A DNA stretch of 64,000 bases from assembly GCF_000156235.1 (NCBI RefSeq), contig NZ_DS996805.1, forward strand, positions 992,001 to 1,056,000, written 5' to 3'. Source of the DNA: Pseudovibrio sp000156235. GTDB taxonomy: Bacteria; Pseudomonadota; Alphaproteobacteria; Rhizobiales; Stappiaceae. The position numbers were made by a program, and so were the translations under genes. Numbering within the stretch: the stretch's first letter is position 1; the number at the start of each line of letters is the position of its first letter. The notes below the pieces were generated by a model. That model searched no databases. It was given only the letters and a program-made list of their open reading frames with translations, and was not told where the DNA came from. This document shows, in pieces, positions 8,736-16,776 of this stretch.

Positions 8736-10091
8736 ATGACCATGAAATACAAAGATAACCCGCAGGCGGTGGCTGATCTTGTACGCCCTGCCGAGGTGCA
8801 TCGTGACCTTTATATAGACGATGAAGTTTTTGACCTTGAAATGAAGCACCTGTTTGCCTCCACATGGGTTTACGTGGGGCATGAAAGTCAGGTGCCGAAT
8901 GCGGGCGATTACTTCGCAACTGAAGTGGCGGCGCAGCCAATTTTGTTGGCGCGGCATACGGATGGCGAGGTGTATGTGCTACACAATCGCTGCCCGCATA
9001 AAGGCACTAAGATCGTCATTGATCGTGCTGGTAATACGGGCAAGTTTTTCCGCTGCCCGTATCATGCGTGGTCGTTCCGCACCAATGGCAAGCTGCTCGC
9101 GATCCCTTTGAAGAAGGGCTACAAAGACACCGGATTTGAGCAGAGCGAGGCCGGGCAAAGTGGCCTGCCGCCTGTGGGAGCGGTGAAGAACTACCGCGGC
9201 TTTATCTTTGTGCGCATGAAGCAGGACGGCATCAGCTTCGAAGACTTCTTCGGTGGCTCCCTCTCCTCTTTGGACAACATGATTGATCGCTCTCCGGTTG
9301 GAAAGCTGGAGGTGGCAGGCCCACCACTGCGCTACATGCACAACTGTAACTGGAAGATGCTGGTCGACAACCAGACGGACACTTGCCACCCGATGGTTGC
9401 TCATGAAAGTTCGGCGGGTACTGCCGTTGAAATCTGGGAATCCCTTGAGAAGGACGAGAACACCAAAACGCCTATGGCGATGGAAGTGATTGCGCCGTTC
9501 ATGTCGCCCTATGAGTTTTTTGAGGACATGGGCATTCGCACCTGGCCGAATGGGCATGGTCACACGGGTGTGCATCACTCCATTCACTCAGATTACTCCG
9601 CCATTCCCGGTTATCTGGAGATGATGGAAAAGGCTTATGGCGAAGAACGGGCCAAGGCCATTTTGGGTGAGAACCGGCACAACACGGTCTACTTCCCGAA
9701 CATCATGATCAAGGGCCCTATCCAGCAGCTGCGGGTGTTCATTCCGCTGGCTGCCAATAAGACGCTGGTTGAGAGTTACATCTTCCGCCTTGTGGGAGCG
9801 CCGGACATGCTTTTGGAGCGCACGGCCATGTACAACCGCCTGATCAACGCGCCAACCTCCATTGTGGGGCATGATGATCTGGAGATGTATGAGCGGGCGC
9901 AAGAAGGCCTGCATTGTCAGGAGCTTGAGTGGGTGAATGTGCAGCGCCTTTATGAAGAAGGCGAAGACCTCGAGCTTGAGGCTGTAGAGAACGGCACCAC
10001 GGAACGACAGATGCGCAATCAGTTCCACGCCTGGAAGAAGTTTACTGTTGAAAGCATGGAGGCCGAAGCTCGTGACCTTGCCGACGCGTGA
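8736..10091 (+). CDS. aromatic ring-hydroxylating dioxygenase, alpha subunit (Rieske)
   Basis: This is the catalytic subunit of a two-component Rieske non-haem iron oxygenase, 451 residues. The Rieske [2Fe-2S] ligands are C86, H88, C107 and H110 (CPHKGT and CPYHAW). The mononuclear iron site appears as DTCHPMVAH, giving H218 and H223, with D215 as the bridging Asp. Ribosome-binding site GGGGAGGGA ends five bases before the ATG at 8736. A beta subunit follows and the reductase precedes. The set matches dioxygenases that hydroxylate indole-3-acetate in iad-type loci, but benzoate- or anthranilate-like substrates cannot be excluded by sequence inspection. Confidence 0.93.
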   Translation: MTMKYKDNPQAVADLVRPAEVHRDLYIDDEVFDLEMKHLFASTWVYVGHESQVPNAGDYFATEVAAQPILLARHTDGEVYVLHNRCPHKGTKIVIDRAGNTGKFFRCPYHAWSFRTNGKLLAIPLKKGYKDTGFEQSEAGQSGLPPVGAVKNYRGFIFVRMKQDGISFEDFFGGSLSSLDNMIDRSPVGKLEVAGPPLRYMHNCNWKMLVDNQTDTCHPMVAHESSAGTAVEIWESLEKDENTKTPMAMEVIAPFMSPYEFFEDMGIRTWPNGHGHTGVHHSIHSDYSAIPGYLEMMEKAYGEERAKAILGENRHNTVYFPNIMIKGPIQQLRVFIPLAANKTLVESYIFRLVGAPDMLLERTAMYNRLINAPTSIVGHDDLEMYERAQEGLHCQELEWVNVQRLYEEGEDLELEAVENGTTERQMRNQFHAWKKFTVESMEAEARDLADA

Positions 10092-10554
10092 TGATTTGAT
10101 CGACCTTGTCTACCATGAAGCCCGTGTGATTGACGAAGGCCGCTTTGATGAGTGGCTGGAGCTGTGGGCTGCAGACAGCTACTACTGGATGCCGCTGGAC
10201 TATCAGCAGGAAGACCCGAAAAACATGACCTCCCTTATGTATGAGGATGCGTTTTTGCGGAAGCTTCGTGTTGAGCGCCTTAAGGGCCTGCGCACCTTCT
10301 CTCAAAAACCAAAGAGCCGCTGTTCTCATGTTCTCAACCGCCCAAGTGTCGAGGCTTTTGATCCAAAGGCGGGGGAGTTCGTGACCCGCACTGCCGTTCA
10401 TTATGTGGAAACGCGGTTGGATGATCAGTTTTTGCTGGCAGCGACCGTTCACCACCATTTTGAGATGGTTGAGGATGAGCTGAAGATCAAACTGAAGCGG
10501 GTTGATCTGCTCAACTGCGACGCTGCCTTTGGCAACATTCAGCTGTTCATTTAA
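10072..10554 (+). CDS. aromatic ring-hydroxylating dioxygenase, beta subunit
   Basis: This is the small subunit that assembles with the Rieske alpha subunit into an alpha3beta3-type oxygenase. With the GTG at 10072 it has 160 residues; GGAGG lies nine bases upstream and the gene overlaps the alpha gene by 20 bases. A TTG at 10048 is possible but has no ribosome-binding site. The fold is a cone-like NTF2 family member (the SnoaL/ring-hydroxylating beta family), recognisable from EARVIDEGRFDEWLELW near the N-terminus, then YYWMPLDY. Family members are structural rather than catalytic. The overlap implies strict coupling with the alpha subunit. Confidence 0.88.
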   Translation: MTLPTRDDLIDLVYHEARVIDEGRFDEWLELWAADSYYWMPLDYQQEDPKNMTSLMYEDAFLRKLRVERLKGLRTFSQKPKSRCSHVLNRPSVEAFDPKAGEFVTRTAVHYVETRLDDQFLLAATVHHHFEMVEDELKIKLKRVDLLNCDAAFGNIQLFI

Positions 10555-10570
10555 GAAAACAGGTTTTTGA

Positions 10571-12190
10571 ATGATTGAGCATAAATCTGTTTTCAGTGCG
10601 TTTTGTGCCGCTGCTGAAAAGTGGCCGGAGCGACCTTTTCTGAATATTTTACCGGAAACCGCAAAGGTCTACGGCATTGCATCGGGTGAAACGTCTTACG
10701 CTGAGGCGTTGATGCAGACGCGAGAAGCTCTGGAACGATATTGCGCTGCTGGTTTACAGGCTGGTGACAGAGTTCTGGTGCTGTTGGAAAACCGCCCGGC
10801 CTTCTTCCTGCATTGGTTGGCGCTGAACGCTCTTGGCGTGGTGATTGTTCCGATCAATCCAGACCTGCAAAGCTCTGAGCTTGAGTATATCGGCAGGCAC
10901 GCTGAGCCAGTTCTGGCGATCTCTACGCCTGAACGCAAGGCCGATATGGAACAGGCTGCGCGCGACAGTAGGCAAGGCTTTGCCTGCGTGACACTGGCAG
11001 ACGCCCTGCCCGTTTTGCGCTCTCCTGCCTCTGAAGACTATTCTGCTGCGCAGGATGATCCAGCAGCAATGCTTTACACCTCGGGCACGACGGGTAGTCC
11101 CAAAGGCTGCGTGCTGGCCAATCGGTATTTTCTGGAGGCTGGTCACTGGTACGCCAATGCAGGTGGCACGTGCACGCTGACCGATGATGGTGAGCGGATG
11201 ATCACGCCGCTGCCAATTTTCCATATGAATGCGATGGCGTATTCGGCGATGGCGATGGTGGCTGTTGGTGGCTGTCTGACGGTTCTGGACCGTTTCCATC
11301 CACGATCCTGGTGGCAGAACGTGCGCGATAGCCGTGCGACCTGTCTGCACTATCTGGGTGTGATGCCCTCCATTCTAATGAGTTTGCCGGAAGCGCCGGA
11401 AGATAAGGTGCATTCGGTTCGTTTCGGCTTTGGCGCTGGTATTGATGCCAAGCTGCACATTCCGTTTGAGGAGCGTTTTGGCACTCCTCTGGTGGAAGCC
11501 TGGGCCATGACAGAATCTGGCGCAGGTTCTGTAATTGCTGCTAATCAGGAGCCGCGCAAACGTGGCATGAACTGCCTTGGTAAGCCCGGCCCTGAGATGG
11601 ATGTGTGCATCATGGGTGATGATGGTGTGCCGATTGCAGGCACCGAGCCCGGAGAGTTGCTGGTGCGACGTAAGGGAGATGATCCGCGCGTCGGTTTTTT
11701 CTCTCATTACTTCAAGGATAAAGTAGCCACCAATGAGGCTTGGGCGGACGGCTGGTTCCATACGGGTGACATTGTTCGCCGTGATGAGGATGGTGATTTC
11801 TTCTTTGTGGACCGCAAGAAGAACGTGATCCGGCGTAGTGGCGAGAACATTGCAGCGGTGGATGTGGAGTCCGTGCTCATGCAGCACCCGGACATTGAAG
11901 CGGTCGCTGTTTGTCCGGTGCCGGATGCCATGCGCGGCGATGAGGTGTTTGCCTCCATCGTCTGGCACGGCGAGCAAAGCAAGGACGCAGCAGAAGCGAT
12001 TGTGCGCTGGGGGCTGGAGCGCATGGCGTACTACAAAGTGCCCGGCTACATCGCGTTTTGCAGCTCATTGAAGTTGACGGGGACACAGAAAATCCAGCGG
12101 GCCGCGCAGAAGCAGATGGCGTTGGAGTTGCTCGAGAAATCCGAGGCGTTCGATACCATCCATTTGAAGCGGAGGCAGTTGGTTTCATGA
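10571..12190 (+). CDS. AMP-forming acyl-CoA ligase
   Basis: This is an ANL-superfamily acid:CoA ligase, 539 residues, activating a carboxylic acid through an acyl-adenylate. The P-loop is YTSGTTGSPKG (about residue 169 on), the adenosine motif lies around WAMTESGAG, the hinge is DRKKNVIRRSGENI, and the C-terminal catalytic Lys is in TGTQKIQR. Family size is normal. It overlaps the thiolase-like gene downstream by four bases. In a scheme where the dioxygenase yields 3-hydroxy-2-oxindole-3-acetate, this enzyme would form the CoA thioester needed for side-chain cleavage (inference). CaiC-like and benzoate-type ligases are alternatives. Confidence 0.9.
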   Translation: MIEHKSVFSAFCAAAEKWPERPFLNILPETAKVYGIASGETSYAEALMQTREALERYCAAGLQAGDRVLVLLENRPAFFLHWLALNALGVVIVPINPDLQSSELEYIGRHAEPVLAISTPERKADMEQAARDSRQGFACVTLADALPVLRSPASEDYSAAQDDPAAMLYTSGTTGSPKGCVLANRYFLEAGHWYANAGGTCTLTDDGERMITPLPIFHMNAMAYSAMAMVAVGGCLTVLDRFHPRSWWQNVRDSRATCLHYLGVMPSILMSLPEAPEDKVHSVRFGFGAGIDAKLHIPFEERFGTPLVEAWAMTESGAGSVIAANQEPRKRGMNCLGKPGPEMDVCIMGDDGVPIAGTEPGELLVRRKGDDPRVGFFSHYFKDKVATNEAWADGWFHTGDIVRRDEDGDFFFVDRKKNVIRRSGENIAAVDVESVLMQHPDIEAVAVCPVPDAMRGDEVFASIVWHGEQSKDAAEAIVRWGLERMAYYKVPGYIAFCSSLKLTGTQKIQRAAQKQMALELLEKSEAFDTIHLKRRQLVS

Positions 12191-13365
12191 TCAAGCCACG
12201 CAAACGCATGGGGTATGATGGGGTTGTGGTCGCGGCACCAGCCAGTACACCTTATGAGCGCTATTCTACTGAAACCGCCCACTGGTGGATTGCCAAGGCG
12301 CTGCGGCAGTCCATTCAAGCGGCTGGGCTGACACCGCGCGATATTGATGGGTTTTCTGTCGCCAGCTTTTCGCTGTTTCCTGACACGGCTGTGGGGCTGA
12401 CACAGCATCTGGGGCTGGTTCCGCGCTGGCTGGATCACATTCCGCAAGGCGGTGCCAGTGGGCCGAGCGCTCTACGCCGGGCTGCGCGGGCGGTGCAATG
12501 CGGGGATGCCTCTGTGGTGGCCTGCGTTGCGGGCGATACCAATCACGTAGACAGCTTCCGCCGTATGCTCTCCAGCTTTTCGCGGTTCGCACAGGATGCC
12601 TCCTACCCTTATGGCTCTGGTGGACCGAATGCCTGCTTTGCGCTACTGACTGACTATTACATGCGGGAGTTTGGGGTAAGCCGCGAGGACTTTGGCCGGA
12701 TCTGCGTTTCTCAGCGAGACAATGCTTTGCGCAACGAGAATGCGGTGATGAAGAAGCCGCTCACTATGGATGCCTATCTGGCGGGCCGTGAAATCAGCGA
12801 TCCAATCACCCTGTTTGATTGCGTGATGCCGGTGGCTGGGGCTGAGGCATTTTTGGTGATGCGGGAGGAAGATGCGGTGGCCGCTGGTATTCCATACGCG
12901 CATATCAGTGCGACCATTGAGCGGCACAATGCGTTTCCTGAAGATCCGATCCAGATGCGTGGTGGCTGGGCGATGGATATTGATGAGTTTTATGGCATGG
13001 CGGGACATGGGCCAGAAAGCGTGGACCTGTTGCAGACCTATGATGACTATCCGGTCATCGTGATGATGCAGATGGAAGACCTTGGCTTTTGCGCAAAAGG
13101 TGAAGCGGCGCGGTTCATTGCAGACAAAGGCCTGACGGTTTCCGGCGACTTTCCGCACAACACCTCTGGCGGGCAGCTTTCGGCTGGTCAGGCCGGGGCT
13201 GCCGGCGGGTTTATCGGGCTTGTGGAAGCAATCCGGCAGGTGACGGGCACGGCTGGGGCGACGCAGGTTGCGGATGCCAAGCGTGCGCTGGTCTCTGGCT
13301 TTGGAGTGATCAACTATGATCGCGGCGTCTGTACCAGTGCGGCACTTCTGGAGGGCGCGAGCTGA
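12187..13365 (+). CDS. thiolase-like protein of the SCP-x/Ltp type, active-site Cys and His missing
   Basis: This 392-residue protein has the thiolase fold of the lipid-transfer/SCP-x branch. The start at 12187 overlaps the ligase stop (ATGA). Where true thiolases have the nucleophilic Cys, this one reads QGGASGPSA (87-95), with Gly where Cys is expected. Near the C-terminus NTSGGQLSAGQAG (325-337) has Gln335 in place of the GHP His. It is followed by a DUF35-domain gene, the usual partner. In cholesterol side-chain degradation the Ltp2-ChsH2 pair of this kind is a retro-aldolase, not a thiolase. I infer the same here: cleavage of a tertiary beta-hydroxyacyl-CoA to a ketone and acetyl-CoA. 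The fold assignment is secure; the reaction is a hypothesis. Confidence 0.82.
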   Translation: MIKPRKRMGYDGVVVAAPASTPYERYSTETAHWWIAKALRQSIQAAGLTPRDIDGFSVASFSLFPDTAVGLTQHLGLVPRWLDHIPQGGASGPSALRRAARAVQCGDASVVACVAGDTNHVDSFRRMLSSFSRFAQDASYPYGSGGPNACFALLTDYYMREFGVSREDFGRICVSQRDNALRNENAVMKKPLTMDAYLAGREISDPITLFDCVMPVAGAEAFLVMREEDAVAAGIPYAHISATIERHNAFPEDPIQMRGGWAMDIDEFYGMAGHGPESVDLLQTYDDYPVIVMMQMEDLGFCAKGEAARFIADKGLTVSGDFPHNTSGGQLSAGQAGAAGGFIGLVEAIRQVTGTAGATQVADAKRALVSGFGVINYDRGVCTSAALLEGAS

Positions 13366-14624
13366 TGGTGACACCGCTTCAAAAACCTCCAAAAAAGAAC
13401 CCACAGGTGCGCACCCGTGTACCGACCTTACCTTCCCATTATCGCAGCCGTTCTGCTCTGTTTATGGCCACAGCCGCTGCTGAGGGCCGGTTTATGCTGC
13501 AGGTCTGTGCGGAACCTGATTGCGAGTCCGTCCAATACCCTGCACGAGATGCTTGTGCCTGTTGTTTATCAGAGAAGCTGGTCTGGCAGGATGTTTCGCC
13601 GCGCGGGAAGCTGATTGCGACATCCACGGTGCGTACGAGCACAAACACCTATTTCCGCGAACGCACGCCGTGGCGGTTGGGAACGGTACATCTGGATATT
13701 GGGCCTTCCGTTATGTGTCATCTGCACAGTGAAGTGGCGGTTGGTGATGAGGTTCAGTTGATCAATCGGCTGGATAAATCCGGGCAAAGCGTTCTGCTTG
13801 CTTTACCGCTGGAGAGAGCCCAGTTGCAGGAGGATGATATGCAGCTTCGTGAGCTTACCTGTGATCCGAAGTTCCGACGCATTCTGATTACGGATGCACG
13901 CAATCCAAATGCCTATGCATTGGCAAAGAGCCTGCAGGAGGCTGGGGCCTCTACCGTGTTTGTGGGAGAAGCCGAGAGTTGGCGGCCCTACCCTGACCGC
14001 GCAAAACTTGAATCACTTCAGGGTGTTGAGCTGGTTTCTTTAGATGTTACTGACACCTCCTCTGTTCAGGAGCTTGCTGGTGAGTTTGGTGGCAAAGTCG
14101 ATATCCTGATCAACAACGCCCGTTTTGTGCGCCCCGGTGGCATTCAGGGCCGCGGAGATGTGGGCTTTGCCATGGATGAGATGCAGGTCAACTATTTCGG
14201 CATGATGCGTCTGGCGCAGGCCTTCGCTCCAGCAATGGCGGGACGCAGTGCAGATGGGGTGAACAGCGCGGTGGCCTGGGTGAATGTGCTCTCGGTCTAC
14301 TCGCTGGTGAACAATCCCGGCTTTGGCAGCTTCTCCGCCTCTAATGCCGCCGCGCATTCCCTCTCGCAGTGTTTGCGGGCGGAGATGGCAGCATCTGGCG
14401 TTCGGGTGGTGAATGTGTATTGTGGCCCAACTGAGGATGAGTGGCATCAACCTTTGCCGCCGCCCAAGGTGCCTGCTGGTACGCTGGCGCGGGAGTTGGT
14501 GAAGGCGCTGCAAGCAGGGTTGGAGGATGTGTATGTGGGCGACATTGCCAAGGACATCCGGCGCAAATTCATGGAAAGCCCCAAGGTGCTTGAAAAAGAA
14601 ATGACAAGTCTGGAGGCGCTGTGA
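13365..14624 (+). CDS. DUF35 Zn-ribbon/OB protein fused to a degenerate SDR domain
   Basis: This is a two-domain protein of 419 residues. Residues 1-150 are a DUF35 module: Zn-ribbon cysteines C48, C53, C64, C66 or C67, then an OB-like part. Such modules pair with thiolase-like enzymes, and the thiolase-like gene is immediately upstream with a one-base overlap. Residues 170-419 have the Rossmann SDR fold (DVTD, LINNAR 248-253, NVLSVYSL) but the cofactor motif TGxxxGIG is replaced by ITDARNPNAYAL (175-186), and the YxxxK pair by F323 and N327. This half is therefore unlikely to be a working dehydrogenase and may be a structural or substrate-binding domain. I do not know a named family with this exact fusion. 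Confidence 0.85.
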   Translation: MVTPLQKPPKKNPQVRTRVPTLPSHYRSRSALFMATAAAEGRFMLQVCAEPDCESVQYPARDACACCLSEKLVWQDVSPRGKLIATSTVRTSTNTYFRERTPWRLGTVHLDIGPSVMCHLHSEVAVGDEVQLINRLDKSGQSVLLALPLERAQLQEDDMQLRELTCDPKFRRILITDARNPNAYALAKSLQEAGASTVFVGEAESWRPYPDRAKLESLQGVELVSLDVTDTSSVQELAGEFGGKVDILINNARFVRPGGIQGRGDVGFAMDEMQVNYFGMMRLAQAFAPAMAGRSADGVNSAVAWVNVLSVYSLVNNPGFGSFSASNAAAHSLSQCLRAEMAASGVRVVNVYCGPTEDEWHQPLPPPKVPAGTLARELVKALQAGLEDVYVGDIAKDIRRKFMESPKVLEKEMTSLEAL

Positions 14625-14626
14625 CC

Positions 14627-15433
14627 ATGGAAGCCTTGAAAGAGAAACTGGCAAATCCGGTTGAGATGCTTAGCTCTGCTTTGCTTTCTGGCGACGTGGA
14701 AGTCGTGGACCTAACGCACACGCTTGATCCGGATTTTCCGGTGATCGTTCTGCCGCCTGAGTTTGGCCAGTGCGCGCGCTTTCGGATGGAAGAGATTTCT
14801 TCCTATGACCATCGCGGCCCGGCGTGGAAGTGGAACACCTTCACCTGCTCAGAGCACACCGGCACCCACTTTGATGCGCCGATCCATTGGATTTCCGGGA
14901 AGGATCTGCCCAACAATACGGTGGACTCCATTCCTCCCGAGCATTTTGTTGGCTCTGTTGTAGTGATCGATTGCTCGCAAGGGTCTGCGCAGGATGATGA
15001 CTTTGAGCTGACACCGGAGATTATTGCGGCATGGGAGGCTGCGCACGGGCGTATTCCAGCAGACAGCTGGGTGTTCATGCGCACAGACTGGAGCAAGCGC
15101 AGTGGTGCGGCTTACCTGAATATGCGTGATGACGGGCCGCATTCGCCGGGGCCAACGCCAGAGGCGATCCGGTTTCTGATTGACGAGCGCGGTATCCGTG
15201 GGTTTGGCACGGAGACTGTGGGGACGGATGCGGGCCAAGGCGCGCATTATACGCCGCCCTATCCGGCTCACTTTTACCTGCATGGCGCTGGCAAGTATGG
15301 GCTGCAATGCATGTGCAATCTGGATCAGCTGCCAGCAACAGGCGCCATGATCCTGTGTGCACCGCTGAAGATTAAGGGCGGGACTGGCAGCCCGCTGCGT
15401 GTGCTAGCGTTGGTGCCGAAGGAGAAACCTTGA
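14627..15433 (+). CDS. cyclase-family metal hydrolase, isatin hydrolase-like
   Basis: This is a Mn/Zn-dependent hydrolase of the cyclase/kynurenine-formamidase family, 268 residues. The signature HTGTHFDAPIHW gives metal ligands H77, H81, D83 and nearby H87. Other stretches (GPHSPGPTPEAI, GTDAGQ, APLKIKGGTGSPLR) resemble, from memory, the isatin hydrolase of Labrenzia aggregata. That enzyme opens isatin to isatinate. Start choice is uncertain: GTG at 14621 (four bases from GGAGG) or ATG at 14627 (ten bases). It lies fourth after the dioxygenase, which fits an indole-acetate-to-isatin route. Kynurenine formamidase is the main alternative; there is no other kynurenine gene nearby. Confidence 0.83.
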   Translation: MEALKEKLANPVEMLSSALLSGDVEVVDLTHTLDPDFPVIVLPPEFGQCARFRMEEISSYDHRGPAWKWNTFTCSEHTGTHFDAPIHWISGKDLPNNTVDSIPPEHFVGSVVVIDCSQGSAQDDDFELTPEIIAAWEAAHGRIPADSWVFMRTDWSKRSGAAYLNMRDDGPHSPGPTPEAIRFLIDERGIRGFGTETVGTDAGQGAHYTPPYPAHFYLHGAGKYGLQCMCNLDQLPATGAMILCAPLKIKGGTGSPLRVLALVPKEKP

Positions 15434-16161
15434 TGTCTGAAAAGTTCACTGCGGTCATCACTGGCGGCAACAAGGGCATTGGTGCGGCTTTGGCGAAGGA
15501 GATGCTGGAGGCTGGCTATACGGTGATTTGCTTGTCACGCCGAGAGCCTGAGTTTGAGCACCCTCACCTGCATTTTTATAAGACGGACCTACTGGATCAG
15601 GCGCAAGTGAGTGCGGCGGCGGAGGCGATTGCGGGTGAGCATGAGGTGACACACCTCATTCACAATGCAGGGCTGATCTTTCCCAACCTGATTGAGGAGG
15701 CTGAAGCGGATGACATTACGGGCTTGGCTCAGCTTCATCTGGGATCAGCTCTGACACTGCTTAAGGCGTTCTTGCCGAGCATGAAAGAGCGGCAGTTTGG
15801 GCGGGTTTTGTTTAATGGGTCGCGTGCGGCCTTGGGGGCAAAAACGCGGACGGCTTATAGTGCTTCCAAAGCGGGTATGATTGGCATGGCGCGCACATGG
15901 GCGCTGGAGCTGGCGCAGCATCAGATCACTGTGAATGTGGTCGCGCCTGGTCCGGTGAAGACCGACAACTTTTGGGGCATCATTCCCAAGGGGAGTGAAC
16001 AGGAGCAGAAGTTGGCTGATGGCATTCCCATTGGACGCATTGGTACGGTGGAAGACATCACCAATGCCTTCATGTTCTTTGCTGATCCCAAGTCCAGCTT
16101 CATCACTGGGCAGACACTGTTTGTCTGTGGTGGCATGAGCGTGGGGACAGCTCTGCTCTAA
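15433..16161 (+). CDS. SDR family NAD(P)-dependent oxidoreductase
   Basis: This is a classical short-chain dehydrogenase, 242 residues. The cofactor motif TGGNKGIGAALA lies at about residues 12-23, NAG follows in the middle, and the catalytic Ser and YSASKAG complete the active site; unlike the SDR half two genes upstream, all of these are intact. The ATG at 15433 overlaps the previous stop by one base, with AGGAG upstream. It ends the catabolic operon. It could oxidise or reduce an indolic intermediate such as dioxindole/isatin, which is inference from position only. Confidence 0.88.
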   Translation: MSEKFTAVITGGNKGIGAALAKEMLEAGYTVICLSRREPEFEHPHLHFYKTDLLDQAQVSAAAEAIAGEHEVTHLIHNAGLIFPNLIEEAEADDITGLAQLHLGSALTLLKAFLPSMKERQFGRVLFNGSRAALGAKTRTAYSASKAGMIGMARTWALELAQHQITVNVVAPGPVKTDNFWGIIPKGSEQEQKLADGIPIGRIGTVEDITNAFMFFADPKSSFITGQTLFVCGGMSVGTALL

Positions 16162-16216
16162 CTTAAAGTTCTGAATCAGATTCAGGTTGGGCGTGTAGCC
16201 ACTTGATGCCGCTGAG

Positions 16217-16684
16217 TCAGGCGTTCTCAGTGTATGGTTTTCTGCGCCATCCCAGCAGGTGCGCACCTGGCCCCTGACTTTTCATCTTATCTTCTGGATT
16301 GAGGAGATGGCAGTCTGTCATCGACAAGCAGCCGCAGCCAATGCACTCGTTGAGACCTTCGCGCAGATCCTGCAGTTCCGCGATGCGTTTGTCCAGATCC
16401 TTCTGCCACCACGTGGAGAGCTTGGCCCAGTCACCTGCTGAGATCTTCTTCTCATTGGGCAGCTGATCCATAGCCGCTTTGATCTCTTTAAGCGGCACTC
16501 CCAGCTTCTGCGCGGCCTTGATCACCGCAATCTTGCGCAGCACGGCTGCGGAGTATCTTCTGTGGTTCGCGTTGTTGCGCCAGGAGGTGATGAGCCCTTT
16601 TTCTTCGTAGAAATGAACGGCGGAGACTGCGATGCCGCTGCGCTCGGCGACCTGCCCGACGGTTAGCCCTTGCAAGGAGACCAT
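16217..16684 (-). CDS. soxR: redox-sensitive transcriptional activator SoxR
   Basis: SoxR is a MerR-family dimer whose [2Fe-2S] cluster senses redox-cycling compounds and activates promoters with a long spacer. The N-terminal helix-turn-helix is LTVGQVAERSGIAVSAVHFYE and the cluster motif is CIGCGCLSMTDC near the C-terminus. With the ATG at 16684 (AAGGA six bases before it) the protein is 155 residues, matching the 154 of E. coli. The frame remains open upstream to 16756, but this would put coding sequence over the SoxR box. It is divergent from the metallo-hydrolase gene and shares the box at 16711-16728, the usual arrangement for autoregulated SoxR with its target. Confidence 0.94.
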   Translation of the reverse strand: MVSLQGLTVGQVAERSGIAVSAVHFYEEKGLITSWRNNANHRRYSAAVLRKIAVIKAAQKLGVPLKEIKAAMDQLPNEKKISAGDWAKLSTWWQKDLDKRIAELQDLREGLNECIGCGCLSMTDCHLLNPEDKMKSQGPGAHLLGWRRKPYTENA

Positions 16685-16706
16685 TGTCATTCCTTCATTT
16701 TTTGCC

Positions 16707-16737
16707 TTGACCTCAACATTACTTGAGGAATTAGAAG
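16707..16737 (+). promoter_or_regulatory. SoxR-regulated promoter with SoxR box
   Basis: The 18-base CCTCAACATTACTTGAGG (16711-16728) has the perfect CCTCAA/TTGAGG arms of the E. coli sox box. It lies between a -35 TTGACC (16707-16712) and a weak -10 TAGAAG (16732-16737) separated by 19 bases, the overlong spacing that SoxR/MerR activators correct by twisting DNA. The promoter reads toward the metallo-hydrolase gene at 16777. Its position in the soxR leader also allows control of soxR. Confidence 0.85.
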
Positions 16738-16776
16738 AGATCATGGCAGTAATCAAGAGCCAATAAGGAATAACTG

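Noticed and set aside
14627..15433. Kynurenine formamidase (kynB)
   Set aside because: Same family, but no tryptophan dioxygenase or kynureninase is nearby, and several stretches look closer to isatin hydrolase.
16171..16185. CTGAATC-A-GATTCAG palindrome between the convergent SDR and soxR genes
   Set aside because: One-base loop cannot form a normal hairpin and no T-run follows, so I did not call it a terminator.
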